DNA of 64,000 nt from Elymus sibiricus. Its lineage: Eukaryota > Streptophyta > Magnoliopsida > Poales > Poaceae. The position numbers and the translations under genes are program-made. How positions within the stretch are numbered: the first letter of the stretch is position 1; the number at the start of each line of letters is the position of its first letter. The notes beneath the pieces are model-generated. The model ran no database searches. It saw only the letters and a program-made list of their open reading frames with translations, and had not been told where the DNA came from. The stretch lies in NCBI GenBank assembly GCA_039707655.1, contig CM077676.1, forward strand, positions 381,490,114-381,554,113, written 5' to 3'. This document shows positions 55,300-64,000 of this stretch, in pieces.

Positions 55300-56648
55300 C
55301 ATTTTTATTTGATTCGTAGGATTGGAATCTTTAGAAAAAAAAATCTAAAGATTGCTTTGCACTATATTTTAAAGAAAATTTTACAACCATTGCCACCTCT
55401 TTGTGCAATTCCTTTATTTTTTCCGTGGCGTCAATCATTATTTGACCCTAATTCATGTGGTTTTCTAACCTGGCGTGCGAGAGATTGAGTCACGTGAAGG
55501 AAGGATAAATAGTTTCAGGTTATATAGATACCACGTATCATGTGTGTACTTATATATTCGCAAAAAAACGTGTGCACTTATTTATTTTCCCAAATGATAA
55601 GTACCTGACGTCACGCACGTAGGATTCGACACCAAACGCCTCCTCTATCGTTGGATCTCTTCGCACGGATTTTGGAGCAAAGTCACCATGCCATCCCACA
55701 CGTCTTGTTCGGGACGAAACACAACCGTGACGAACGCCCCCTTTTCCTGTGTCTTGCATTGTTCTCTTCCCCACTCTGCCTCACCTTTCTTCCCCACTCA
55801 CCCACACGAACCACCCCACTCTTCCCATGTCCTCCCTCGACCCCCCTCTAATCCGGGTGAGGCCCGAATCCCGACGACTACTGGCAAGGATCGCGCTAAA
55901 TGCGCGGTGGGAGGGCCGGTAGATGGTAGGGGAGGTGGGCGGTGGCGGGCGGAGGCTGCGGCGGTGGCGAACAGGAAGTGGATCCGGCTGACGACGATGG
56001 AAGGCGCGAGCGGGGGGCTGCTGCTGGGGTTCGATCTCCGCCGCCAGCAGGCGCTCCGCGAAGCGTGGTCGGCCTTCGCGGTGGACGCCGGCGGGGGACA
56101 GAGCTGGTCGGCCCCGAGGGCAAGCTCCACAAGGCGGCGAACTGTTGTGGTCCCCTGGCATGGAGGAGCCGCGGTGGACGCCGACGGGAGACGGAGCTAG
56201 TCGACCCCGAGGGAAGCACCACACGGCAGCGAACTTCTACGGTTCTGGGTGAGGTAAGCTCCACACGGCGGAGATTTGAACCGGATGGCTTCGGAAGAGG
56301 ACGGGGAAACCAGCTCGATCTCGACCACCATAGCAATGCTTTGCACCAGGCCCCGACGATGGCTCCTTTCATTGCAGGTAGCAACTAGCTCACCCCTTCC
56401 CATTTTTTCTTCAGTTTCATTTTTCTTCATTTCTGCACATACACATAACTGAGAATTCATGTATAAATCTCTGACTCCATAACTAACTTTCCTAGGTCCA
56501 AGCTTAGGCTAGAATCAAGTGGCGTCCTTTGGCATAATTCTGGAATAGTTGCCATAGCAAAATGTTGTAGTAGGTGCCATGGCAGAATTGTTTTCTGTAG
56601 TAGTTGCCATGGCAGAATTGCTATGTGCAGTTGCCAGTCGACATAATT
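55300..56648. other. Unassigned GC-rich region
   Basis: 55300-55650 is AT-rich with no signal. 55650-56390 is GC-rich and open in several frames on both strands, up to 170 codons. None of these resembles a known protein, and codon use is indistinct. A 93 bp tandem repeat lies at 56078-56260. At 56530-56640 a unit with AGTTGCCATGGCAGAATTG is repeated about three times. It could hold a gene fragment or the 5' part of a lost gene, but I cannot support either. Confidence 0.4.
56078..56260 (+). repeat. 93 bp tandem repeat, about two copies
   Basis: GCGGTGGACGCCGGCGGG at 56078 recurs as GCGGTGGACGCCGACGGG at 56171. The copies share GAGCTGGTCGGCCCCGAGGG-like and CTCCACAAGGCGGCGAAC-like segments. 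A partial third copy follows near 56250. Confidence 0.75.
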
Positions 56649-57002
56649 TGTTATGACCGGTTTAGTGTATAACCGGAGGAGGCCCAATGGGCAGGCTTAG
56701 TTATGGGCTTAACCCAAAGTTATCTTAGTTATCTTAGTCTCCAAGTTATCTTAGGCATCCAGGAGATTATATAAGTCGATGTAAACACTTATTTCGGAAT
56801 TAAGCAATAAAGATTATTATCATCTCTGTTGCCCGGCTCCTCCTAGGAGCCGGAACCCTAGCCACCTCCAACCAGCCGCCGCCGCCATAAACCCTAGCCG
56901 CGACGGCGCCGACTCGCCGGCGCGCCCGCTCCACTCCTCGCCCACCTCCACCTTGCCCATACAACCTACGCCGCAGGCCTGGTAGGAACCCTAGTCCTAC
57001 CA
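56649..57002 (+). repeat. Element G 5' LTR (354 bp)
   Basis: It begins TGTTATGACCGG and ends CCTACCA. It includes a TATA-like ATTATATAAG (about 56765), a polyadenylation-like AATAAAG (about 56805) and a GC-rich tail. PBS-like TGGTATCCAGAGACC follows at 57006. TAATT precedes it and may be the target duplication. Confidence 0.65.
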
Positions 57003-57031
57003 ATTTGGTATCCAGAGACCAAGTTGCGATC

Positions 57032-57594
57032 ATGTCGCTGCCGCCTCCACCGCCGCCGCTGTCCGCCGGTACCGCCGCGACCATGACGACGACGCCCATC
57101 AGCCTCGCGCCGTTCACCTCCGCCGGGACCATGCTGGCGGGTCCCGCATCCACCACGGCGCCACTTGCCCCGCCGTCGCCAGGCGCGTCGGCCCCTCCAC
57201 CGGCGGCCGCCTTGACTCTGGAGAACCTCGCCGCCACGCTTGAGCACCTCTGCACCGCCGTCCACGGGCTGCAACTCCAGCAGCAGATTGGGCTCGGTGC
57301 CTACGGCCACCCGTCCTCGGCCCCGAGCGCCGCCCCCGGTCTCCAACACCAGCAGCTGCCGTACGGGATCGGGGCGAGCCCCTATACGTCCCCGCCCTGG
57401 CCACATCAGGGCGCGCCCGCGTACGGCGGTCTCCCGTACTGGCCACACCAGGCGGGCGCGGCGCCCGGGCCACCGCAGGCCACGGCGACCCTCTGGTCTG
57501 CACCGCCCGCGCCCCACGCTGCTTCCTGGTGGCCGCTGCAGCAGCCGCAGATCGCCGCGTCGTCGGTCCAGCAACGGCCGTTACCCGCGCTTTC
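57032..57594 (+). pseudogene. Element G gag-like ORF, truncated by insertion
   Basis: ATG at 57032 (MSLPPPPPPLSAG). The 188 codons are open up to the BARE/Angela insertion. The product is rich in Pro, Ala, Gly and Tyr, with a short helix TLENLAATLEHLCTAVHGLQLQQQ at about 65-90. Such Pro-rich leaders with a short helix occur in gag of some grass Copia elements. No catalytic domain is present. Confidence 0.55.
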
Positions 57595-59418
57595 TGTTGG
57601 AAATATGCCCTAGAGGCAATAATAAATTGGTTATTATTATATTTCCTTGTTAATGATAATTGTTTATTATCCATGCTATAATTGTATTGATTGGAAACTC
57701 AAATACATGTGTGGGTACATAGACAACACTGTGTCCCTAGTAAGCCTCTAGTTGACTAGCTTGTTGATCAAAGATGGTTAAGGTTTCCTAGCCATGGACA
57801 TGAGATGTCATTTGATAACGGGATCACATCATTAGGAGAATGATGTGATGGACAAGACCCAAACTGTAAACGTAGCATTTGATCGTGTCAGTTTATTGCT
57901 ATTGTTTTCTGCATGTCAAGTATCTGTTCCTTTGACCATGAGATCATGCAACTCACTGACACCGGAGGAATACCTTGTGTGTATCAAACGTCGCAACGTA
58001 ACTGGGTGACTATAAAGGTGCTCTACAGGTATCTCCGAGGGTGTCTGTTGGGTTGGCATGGATCAAGACTGGGATTTGTTACTCCGTGTGACGGAGAGGT
58101 ATCTCAGGGCCCACTCGGTAATACAACATCACATTGAGCCTTGCAAGCAATGTGACTAAAGTGTTAGCCACGAGATCTTGTATTACGGAACGAGTAAAGA
58201 GACTTGCCGGTAACGAGATTGAACTAGGTATAGTGATACCGACGATCGAATCTCGGGCAAGTAACATACCGAAGAACAAAGGGAACAGCATACGGGATTA
58301 ACTGAATCCTTGACATAGAGGTTCGACCGATAAAGATCTTCGTAGAATATGTAGGAGCCAATATGGGCATCCAGGTCCCGCTATTGGTTATTGGCCGTAG
58401 AGGTGTCTCGGTCATGTCTACATAGTTCTCGAACCCGCAGGGTCTACACACTTAACGTTTGGTGACGATTAGTATAATTGAGTTATTATGTTGGTGACCG
58501 AAAGTTGTTCGGAGTCCCGGATAAGATCCCGGACATGACGAGGATCTCCGGAAGAGTCCGGAGGTAAAGATTGATATATGTGATAATAGTGTTTCGATCT
58601 CCGGAAGAGTTCCAGAGTTCACCGGAATGGGTTCCGGATGTTTACCGAAGTGTTCGGGTGCAGCAACACTTTATATGGGCCAAAGGGATAAAGCCCACGA
58701 GGTATTGGAAAGCGCAAAAGTAGTTTTGCTGCCGCGTAAGCGGTACTACCGCTTGTGTGAAGCGGTACTACCGCCCGAGCGGTACTACCGCTTGTGTGAA
58801 GCGGTACTACCGCTTGTGTGCGGCTGTGCACGGTTCGGCAGGGATCCGAGTTGGACTCTTTCCCTGCGGGCCAAACCGACCTTGTGCGGGCAAAACCGAC
58901 CTAGGGGAGGCTTTTACTCCAAGTTTAGACCCCAAGGCTCAACATATAAATAGAGGGGCAGGGCTAGCACACGGGACACATCAGGATTCCCCAAGCCGTG
59001 TGCCGGCAACCCTAGCCCTCTAGTTCCTCCGTCATAATCTCCGTAGCGCTTGGCGAAGCCCTGCAGAGATTGTTCCTCACCACCATCACCACGCCGTCGT
59101 GCTGCTGGAACTCAACCACTACTTCACCATCGCTCGCTGGATCGAGGAGGTGAAGGCGTCATCAAGCCGTACGTGTGTTGAACGCGGAGGTGCCGTCCGT
59201 TCGGCACTAGATCGGAAGGATCGTGATTGGATCGCGGGACGCTCGGCGATTTGGATCGCGAAGACGTTCGACTACATCAACCGCGTTTATTAACGCTTCC
59301 GCTTAGCGATCTACAAGGGTATGTAGATTCACTCTCCCTCTCGTAGATGCTCATCACCATGGATAGATCTTATGTGTGCGTAGGAAAATTTTTGTTTCCC
59401 ATGCAACGTTCCCCAACA
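57595..59418 (+). repeat. BARE/Angela-type 5' LTR (1824 bp)
   Basis: It starts TGTTGGAAATATGCC and ends TTCCCCAACA (6 bp TGTTGG/CCAACA ends). A minisatellite built on GCGGTACTACCGC lies at 58738-58822. Short ORFs in it are shadows. Confidence 0.95.
58738..58822 (+). repeat. GCGGTACTACCGC repeat in BARE/Angela LTR
   Basis: Four copies of the near-palindromic GCGGTACTACCGC, separated by TTGTGTGAA or CCGA spacers. Confidence 0.88.
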
Positions 59419-59419
59419 G

Positions 59420-59432
59420 TGGCATCATGAGC
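59420..59432 (+). other. BARE/Angela-type primer binding site
   Basis: TGGCATCATGAGC starts one base after the LTR end. It is a divergent form of the Met-tRNA type site (TGGTATCAGAGC) usual in these elements. The 1.26 kb from here to 60695 is untranslated leader without coding signal. Confidence 0.75.
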
Positions 59433-60695
59433 TAGGTCTATGCGTAGATGAGATCTCGAGTAGAACACAAACGAGTTGTGGGCGTGGGTGTATACATATT
59501 GCTTGCCGTTACTAGTTGATACTTGATTCAGCGGCATTGTGAGATGAAGCGGCCCGGACCGACATTACGCGTACGCTTACGCGAGACTGGTTTTACCGCT
59601 GCGTGCACTTGTTGCATAAAGGTGACTGGCGGGTGTCTGTCTCTCTCACTTTAGTTGAATCGGTTCAATGAAGAGGGTTCTTTTAGAAGATCAAAAAGCA
59701 ATCACTACACCACGTTGTGGTTTTGCGTAGGTAAGAACGGTTCTTGCAAACCCGTAGCAGCCACGTAAAATTTGCAACAACAATTAGAGGACGTCTAACT
59801 TGTTTTTGCAGGGTATGTTGTGATGTGATATGGCCAATTACATGATGAGATATATGTGATGTATGAGATGATCATGTTTTGTATAGAATATCACGACTTG
59901 CATGTCGATGAGTACGGCAACTGGCAGGAGCCATAGAGTTGTCTTTAATTATTGTATGACCTGCGTGTCAATCATTAAGCGCTATGTAATGCTTTACTTT
60001 ATCGCTAAACGTTAGCTATAGTCGTGGAAGCAACAGTCAGCGCGACAACCTTATGGCGACACGTTGATGGAGATCAAGATGATGGAGATCATGGTGTCAT
60101 GCCGGTGACGATGGAGATCATGCCGGTGCTTTGGAGATGGAGATCAAAAGCACAAGTTCATGGCCATATCATGTCACTTATGATTTGCATGTGATGTTAA
60201 TCCTTTTATGCATCTTATTTTGCTTAGGACGACGGTAGCATTATAAGGTGATCCCTCACTTAAATTTCAAGATAAATTGTGTTCTCCCCAAGTGTGCACC
60301 GTTGCGAAAGTTCGTCGTTTCGAGACACGCCGTGATGATCGGGTGTGATAGACTCTACGTTCGCATACAACGGGTGTAAGCCATGTTACACGTGCGGAAC
60401 ACTCGGGTTAAACTTGACGAGCCTAGCATGTACAGACATGGCCTCGGAACACAAGAGACCGAAAGGTCGAACATGAGTCATATAGTAGATATGATCAACA
60501 TGAAGATGTTCACCATTGAAACCACCTCAACTCACGTGATGATCGGACTTGAGTTGGTGGATTTGGATCATGTTACACTCGAATGATCGGAGGGATGTCA
60601 ATTTGAGTGGGAGTTTTTAAGTAATATGATTAACTAAACTCATTATCTAAAGAACAATAGTCTAAGTTGTCTTTGCAATATTCATGTTGTAGATC

Positions 60696-63104
60696 ATGGC
60701 TCGCGCAGTAGCACCCCTGAATTTTAATGCGTTCCTAGAGAAAGCTAAGTTGAAAGATGATGGAAGTAACTTTGTGGACTGGGCCCGTAATCTAAGGATT
60801 ATCCTTACGGCTTCCCAGAAGGCTTATGTCCTTGATGCACCGCTTGGTGATCCACCCGCTCCAGTTGAGTCTCTAGACGTTGTGAACGCCTGGCAGGCTC
60901 GTTCTGATGATTACTCAATAGTTCAATGTGCAATGTTGTATGGCTTAGAACCGGGACTTCAAAGACGTTTTGAACGTCATGGAGCATATGAGATGTTCCA
61001 GGAGTTGAAGTTTATCTTTCAGAAGAATGCCCGGATCGAGAGATATGAGATCTCCGACAAATTCTATGCTTGCAAGATGGAGGAGAACGGGTCTATCAGT
61101 GATCACGTGCTCAGAATGTCTGGGTACTCCACCCGTCTGGCTGAGTTAGGGATGCCCCTTCCGCCAGAGGCTATCACTGACAGAGTTCTTCAATCATTGC
61201 CACCTAGCTACAAGAGCTTCGTGTTGAACTATAACATGCACGGGATGAACAAGTCAGTCGCCGAGCTGTTTGCGATGCTGAAAATCGCTGAGTCTGAAAT
61301 TCAGAAGGAGCATCAAGTGTTGATGGTCAATAAAACCACTAGTTTCAAGAAAATTGGCAAGGGTAAGAAGGGTAACTCCAAGAAGAGTGGCAAAGCAGTT
61401 GCTCCTCTCGTGAAGAAACCCAAGGCTGGACCCAAACCAGAAACTGTGTGTTTTCATTGCAAGGGAACTGGACACTGGAAGCGGAATTGCCCCAAGTATT
61501 TGGCTGACAAGAAGGCGGCCAACAACAAACAAGGTATATATGATATACATGTTATTGATGTGTACCTTACCAACTCTCGTTGTAGTGCCTGGGTATTTGA
61601 TACCGGTGCGGTTGCTCATATTTGCAACTCAAAACAGGAACTGCGGAATAGACGGAGGCTGGCAAAGGACGAAGTGACGATGCGCGTGGGAAATGGTTCC
61701 AAGGTTGATGTGATCACCGTCGGCACGCTCGCTCTTCGATTACCATCGGGATTAGTGATGAACCTGAATAATTGTTATTTAGTGCCTGCGTTAAGCATGA
61801 ACATTATATCTGGATCTTGTTTATTGCGAGACGGTTACTCATTTAAATCAGAGAATAATGGTTGTTCTATTTACATGAGTAATATCTTTTATGGTCATGC
61901 ACCCGATGTGAGTGGTTTATTCTTATTGAATCTCGATAGTAATGATACACATGTTCATAACATTGATGCCAAAAGATATAGAATTGATAATGATAATACC
62001 ACTTTCTTGTGGCACTGCCGTTTAGGTCATATTGGCGTAAAACGCATGAAGAAGCTCCATGCTGATGGACTTTTGGAGTCACTTGATTTTGAATCACTTG
62101 ACACATGTGAGCCATGCCTCATGGGCAAGATGACTAAAACGCCGTTCTCTGGAACAATGGAACGGGCAAGTGACTTATTGGAAATCATACATACTGATGT
62201 GTGCGGTCCGATGAGTATTGAGGCGCGCGGTGGTTATCGTTACTTTCTCACCTTCACTGATGACTTAAGTAGATATGGGTATATTTACTTAATGAAACAC
62301 AAGTCTGAAACATTTGAAAAGTTCAAACAATTTCAGAGTGAAGTTGAGAATCATCGTAACAAGAAGATTAAATTCCTACGATCTGATCGAGGGGGAGAAT
62401 ATCTGAGTTATGAGTTTGGCAGTCACTTAAGACAGTGTGGAATTGTTTCACAATTGACACCGCCTGGAACACCACAGCGTAATGGTGTGTCCGAACGTCG
62501 TAATCGAACCTTATTAGATATGGTGCGATCTATGATGTCTCTTGCCGATTTGCCACTATCGTTTTGGGGTTATGCATTAGAGACAGCTGCATTCACTTTA
62601 AATAGGGCACCATCGAAATCCGTTGAGACGACGCCATATGAACTTTGGTTTGGCAAGAAGCCGAAACTGTCGTTTCTTAAAGTTTGGGGATGTGATGCTT
62701 ATGTCAAAAAGCTTCAGCCTGAAAAGCTGGAACCCAAAGCGGAGAAATGCGTCTTCATAGGATACCCAAAAGAGACAATTGGGTATACCTTCTACCTCAG
62801 ATCCGAGGGCAAAGTGTTTGTCGCTAAAAACGGAACATTTCTTGAGAAAGAGTTTCTCTCGAAAGAATTGAGTGGGAGGAAGATAGAACTTGATGAGGTT
62901 GTTGAACCTTTACTTCAACCTGAGAGTAGCGCAGCGCAGAAAGTTGTTTCTGTGGAGCCTACATTAGCTGAAGAGGAAGTTAATGATGATGATCATGAAG
63001 CTTTGGATCAAGTTGCTATCGAACCTCGTAGGTCGACAAGGACGCGTACTGCTCCTGAGTGGTGGCAACCCTGTCTTAGAGGTCATGTTGTTAAACAACG
63101 ATGA
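60696..63104 (+). pseudogene. BARE/Angela-type gag, protease and integrase (802 codons), frameshifted near the end
   Basis: ATG at 60696 (MARAVAPLNFNAFLEKA). Gag UBN2-type region about 20-210; CCHC zinc knuckle CFHCKGTGHWKRNC at 252-265; protease with DTGA at 302-305; gag-pre-integrase region LWHCRLGHIGVKRMKKLH at 438-455; integrase core with D501 (in HTDVCGP), a second Asp in SDRGGEY (about 564) and the Glu region near 600 (GVSERRNRT). The frame is open to about 63058. There two bases are missing relative to the downstream frame (around GAGTGGTGGCAACC), so the last 15 or so codons are read out of frame. RT continues in another frame (63061-64000). Confidence 0.93.
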
Positions 63105-64000
63105 ACCTACGAGCTATGGAGAAGCGATGATGAGCCCGGATTCCAAGAAGTGGTTAGAGGCCATGAAATCCGAGATGGGATCCATGTATGAAAACAAAGT
63201 ATGGACTTTGGAAGTATTACCTGAAGGGCGTAAGGCCATTCAGAACAAATGGATCTTTAAGAGGAAGACGGACGCGGACGGTAATGTCACCGTCTATAAA
63301 GCTCGACTTGTGGCAAAGGGTTTTTCACAAGTTCAAGGAGTTGACTACGATGAGACCTTCTCACCCGTAGCGATGCTTAAGTCCGTCAGAATCATGTTAG
63401 CAATAGCTGCCTTTTTCGATTATGAAATTTGGCAGATGGATGTCAAAACAGCGTTCCTTAACGGTTACCTTAAGGAAGAGTTGTATATGATGCAACCAGA
63501 AGGTTTTGTCGATCCAGAGAATGCTGACAAAGTTTGCAAACTCCAGCGATCCATTTATGGACTGGTGCAAGCATCTCGGAGTTGGAATCTTCGTTTTGAT
63601 GAGGTGATCAAAGCGTTCGAGTTTATACAAGTTTACGGAGAAGCTTGTATTTACAAGAAAGTGAGTGGGAGCTCTATAGCGTTTCTAATATTATATGTGG
63701 ATGACATATTGCTGATTGGAAACAATATAGAAATGCTGGAAAGCGTAAAGGAATATTTGAACAAGAGTTTTTCAATGAAGGACCTAGGAGAAGCTGCTTT
63801 CATATTAGGCATCAAGATCTATAGAGATAGATCGAGACGCTTAATAGGACTTTCACAAAGCACATACCTTGACAAAGTTTTGAAGAAGTTCAAAATGGAT
63901 CAGTCCAAGAAGGGGTTCTTGCCTGTATTGCAAGGTGTGAAGTTGAGTAAGACTCAATGCCCAGTGACTGCAGAAGATAGAGAAAAGATGAGTGTCATCC
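63061..64000 (+). pseudogene. BARE/Angela-type reverse transcriptase, partial
   Basis: This is the continuation of pol in a second frame, starting G-N-P-V-L-E-V at 63061 and open to the window edge without a stop. Visible blocks include NKWIFKRK, KARLVAKGFSQ, DYDETFSPVA, QMDVKTAFLNG, YGLVQASRSWN and the YVDD active site (about 63697-63708). RNase H and the 3' LTR should follow to the right. A single frameshift, and no stop, separates it from the upstream polyprotein, so this copy was recently intact. Confidence 0.92.

Larger units (their letters stand above)
56649..57594 (+). mobile_element. Element G: Copia-type element, 5' LTR and gag start, cut by BARE/Angela
   Basis: The 5' LTR is at 56649-57002, the PBS-like sequence at 57006, and a gag-like ORF begins at 57032. 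A BARE/Angela-type element is inserted at 57594/57595, so the remainder lies beyond the right edge. Assignment to Copia rests on the short LTR and the Met-type PBS; no diagnostic pol is visible. Confidence 0.65.
57595..64000 (+). mobile_element. Element H: BARE-1/WIS/Angela-type Copia element, 5' part
   Basis: 5' LTR 57595-59418, PBS, 1.28 kb leader, gag-pol from 60696. Copia order (gag, protease, integrase, RT) is clear. The LTR start TGTTGGAAATATGCCCTAGA and its downstream phrases are the best known LTR signature in Triticeae genomes. It is inserted into gag of element G. CTTTC (57590-57594) should be the target duplication; the right end is beyond the window. Confidence 0.95.

Noticed and set aside
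55688..56388. Overlapping ORFs of 110-170 codons as a possible host gene
   Set aside because: Open on both strands in a GC-rich repeat-bearing stretch, with no recognisable domain or clear splice structure.

Overview
This window is grass chromosomal DNA, almost certainly from a Triticeae species (wheat, barley, rye or Aegilops). The clearest sign is a BARE-1/WIS/Angela-type Copia LTR at 57595-59418. The rest is also typical of Triticeae intergenic DNA: large Gypsy elements with GC-rich LTR hairpins, and a 15.8 kb CACTA transposon. I found no intact host gene. Nearly every base belongs to transposable elements inserted into one another, and most of their genes carry stops or frameshifts.

Layout. 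(A) 1-5144: 3' part of a Tat-type Gypsy element (RT, two RNase H domains, integrase, 3' LTR). (B) 5145-30007: a plus-strand, RT-less Athila-like Gypsy element. Its 5' LTR is interrupted by element A and by a CACTA transposon (5306-21061). The CACTA element carries a TNP2 transposase gene and a TNPA-like gene on the minus strand, and a LINE (about 8760-14559) sits inside the TNPA-like gene. (C) 30008-53492: a minus-strand copy of the same RT-less family. It received B at its left end and, at 30447-46336, a Tekay-like chromovirus (D) now present as an LTR-internal-LTR-partial internal-partial LTR array. (E) 53493-55300: remnant of a LINE-type DUF4283 ORF split by a 693 bp Harbinger-like element. 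(F) 55300-56648: GC-rich unassigned DNA. (G) 56649-57594: LTR and gag start of a second Copia element. (H) 57595-64000: BARE/Angela-type Copia running off the right edge.

Several insertions can be proved inside the window because a related copy supplies the empty site. The CACTA element has AAT duplications and its empty site is in B's 3' LTR. Array D has CATGA duplications and its empty site is in B's internal region. The Harbinger element has TTA duplications and removing it rejoins a DUF4283 reading frame. The order is C, then B and D into C, then A and CACTA into B, then the LINE into CACTA.

The points most worth a second look are: an intact extra ORF in the D leader (38995-39765) whose N-terminal half resembles a double-stranded-RNA-binding domain; a 20 bp perfect palindrome over the gag stop codon, kept in both B and C; a U3-like GC-hairpin module and a probable intron in front of the second ORF of the RT-less family; and a 95 bp-arm hairpin upstream of the CACTA transposase gene.
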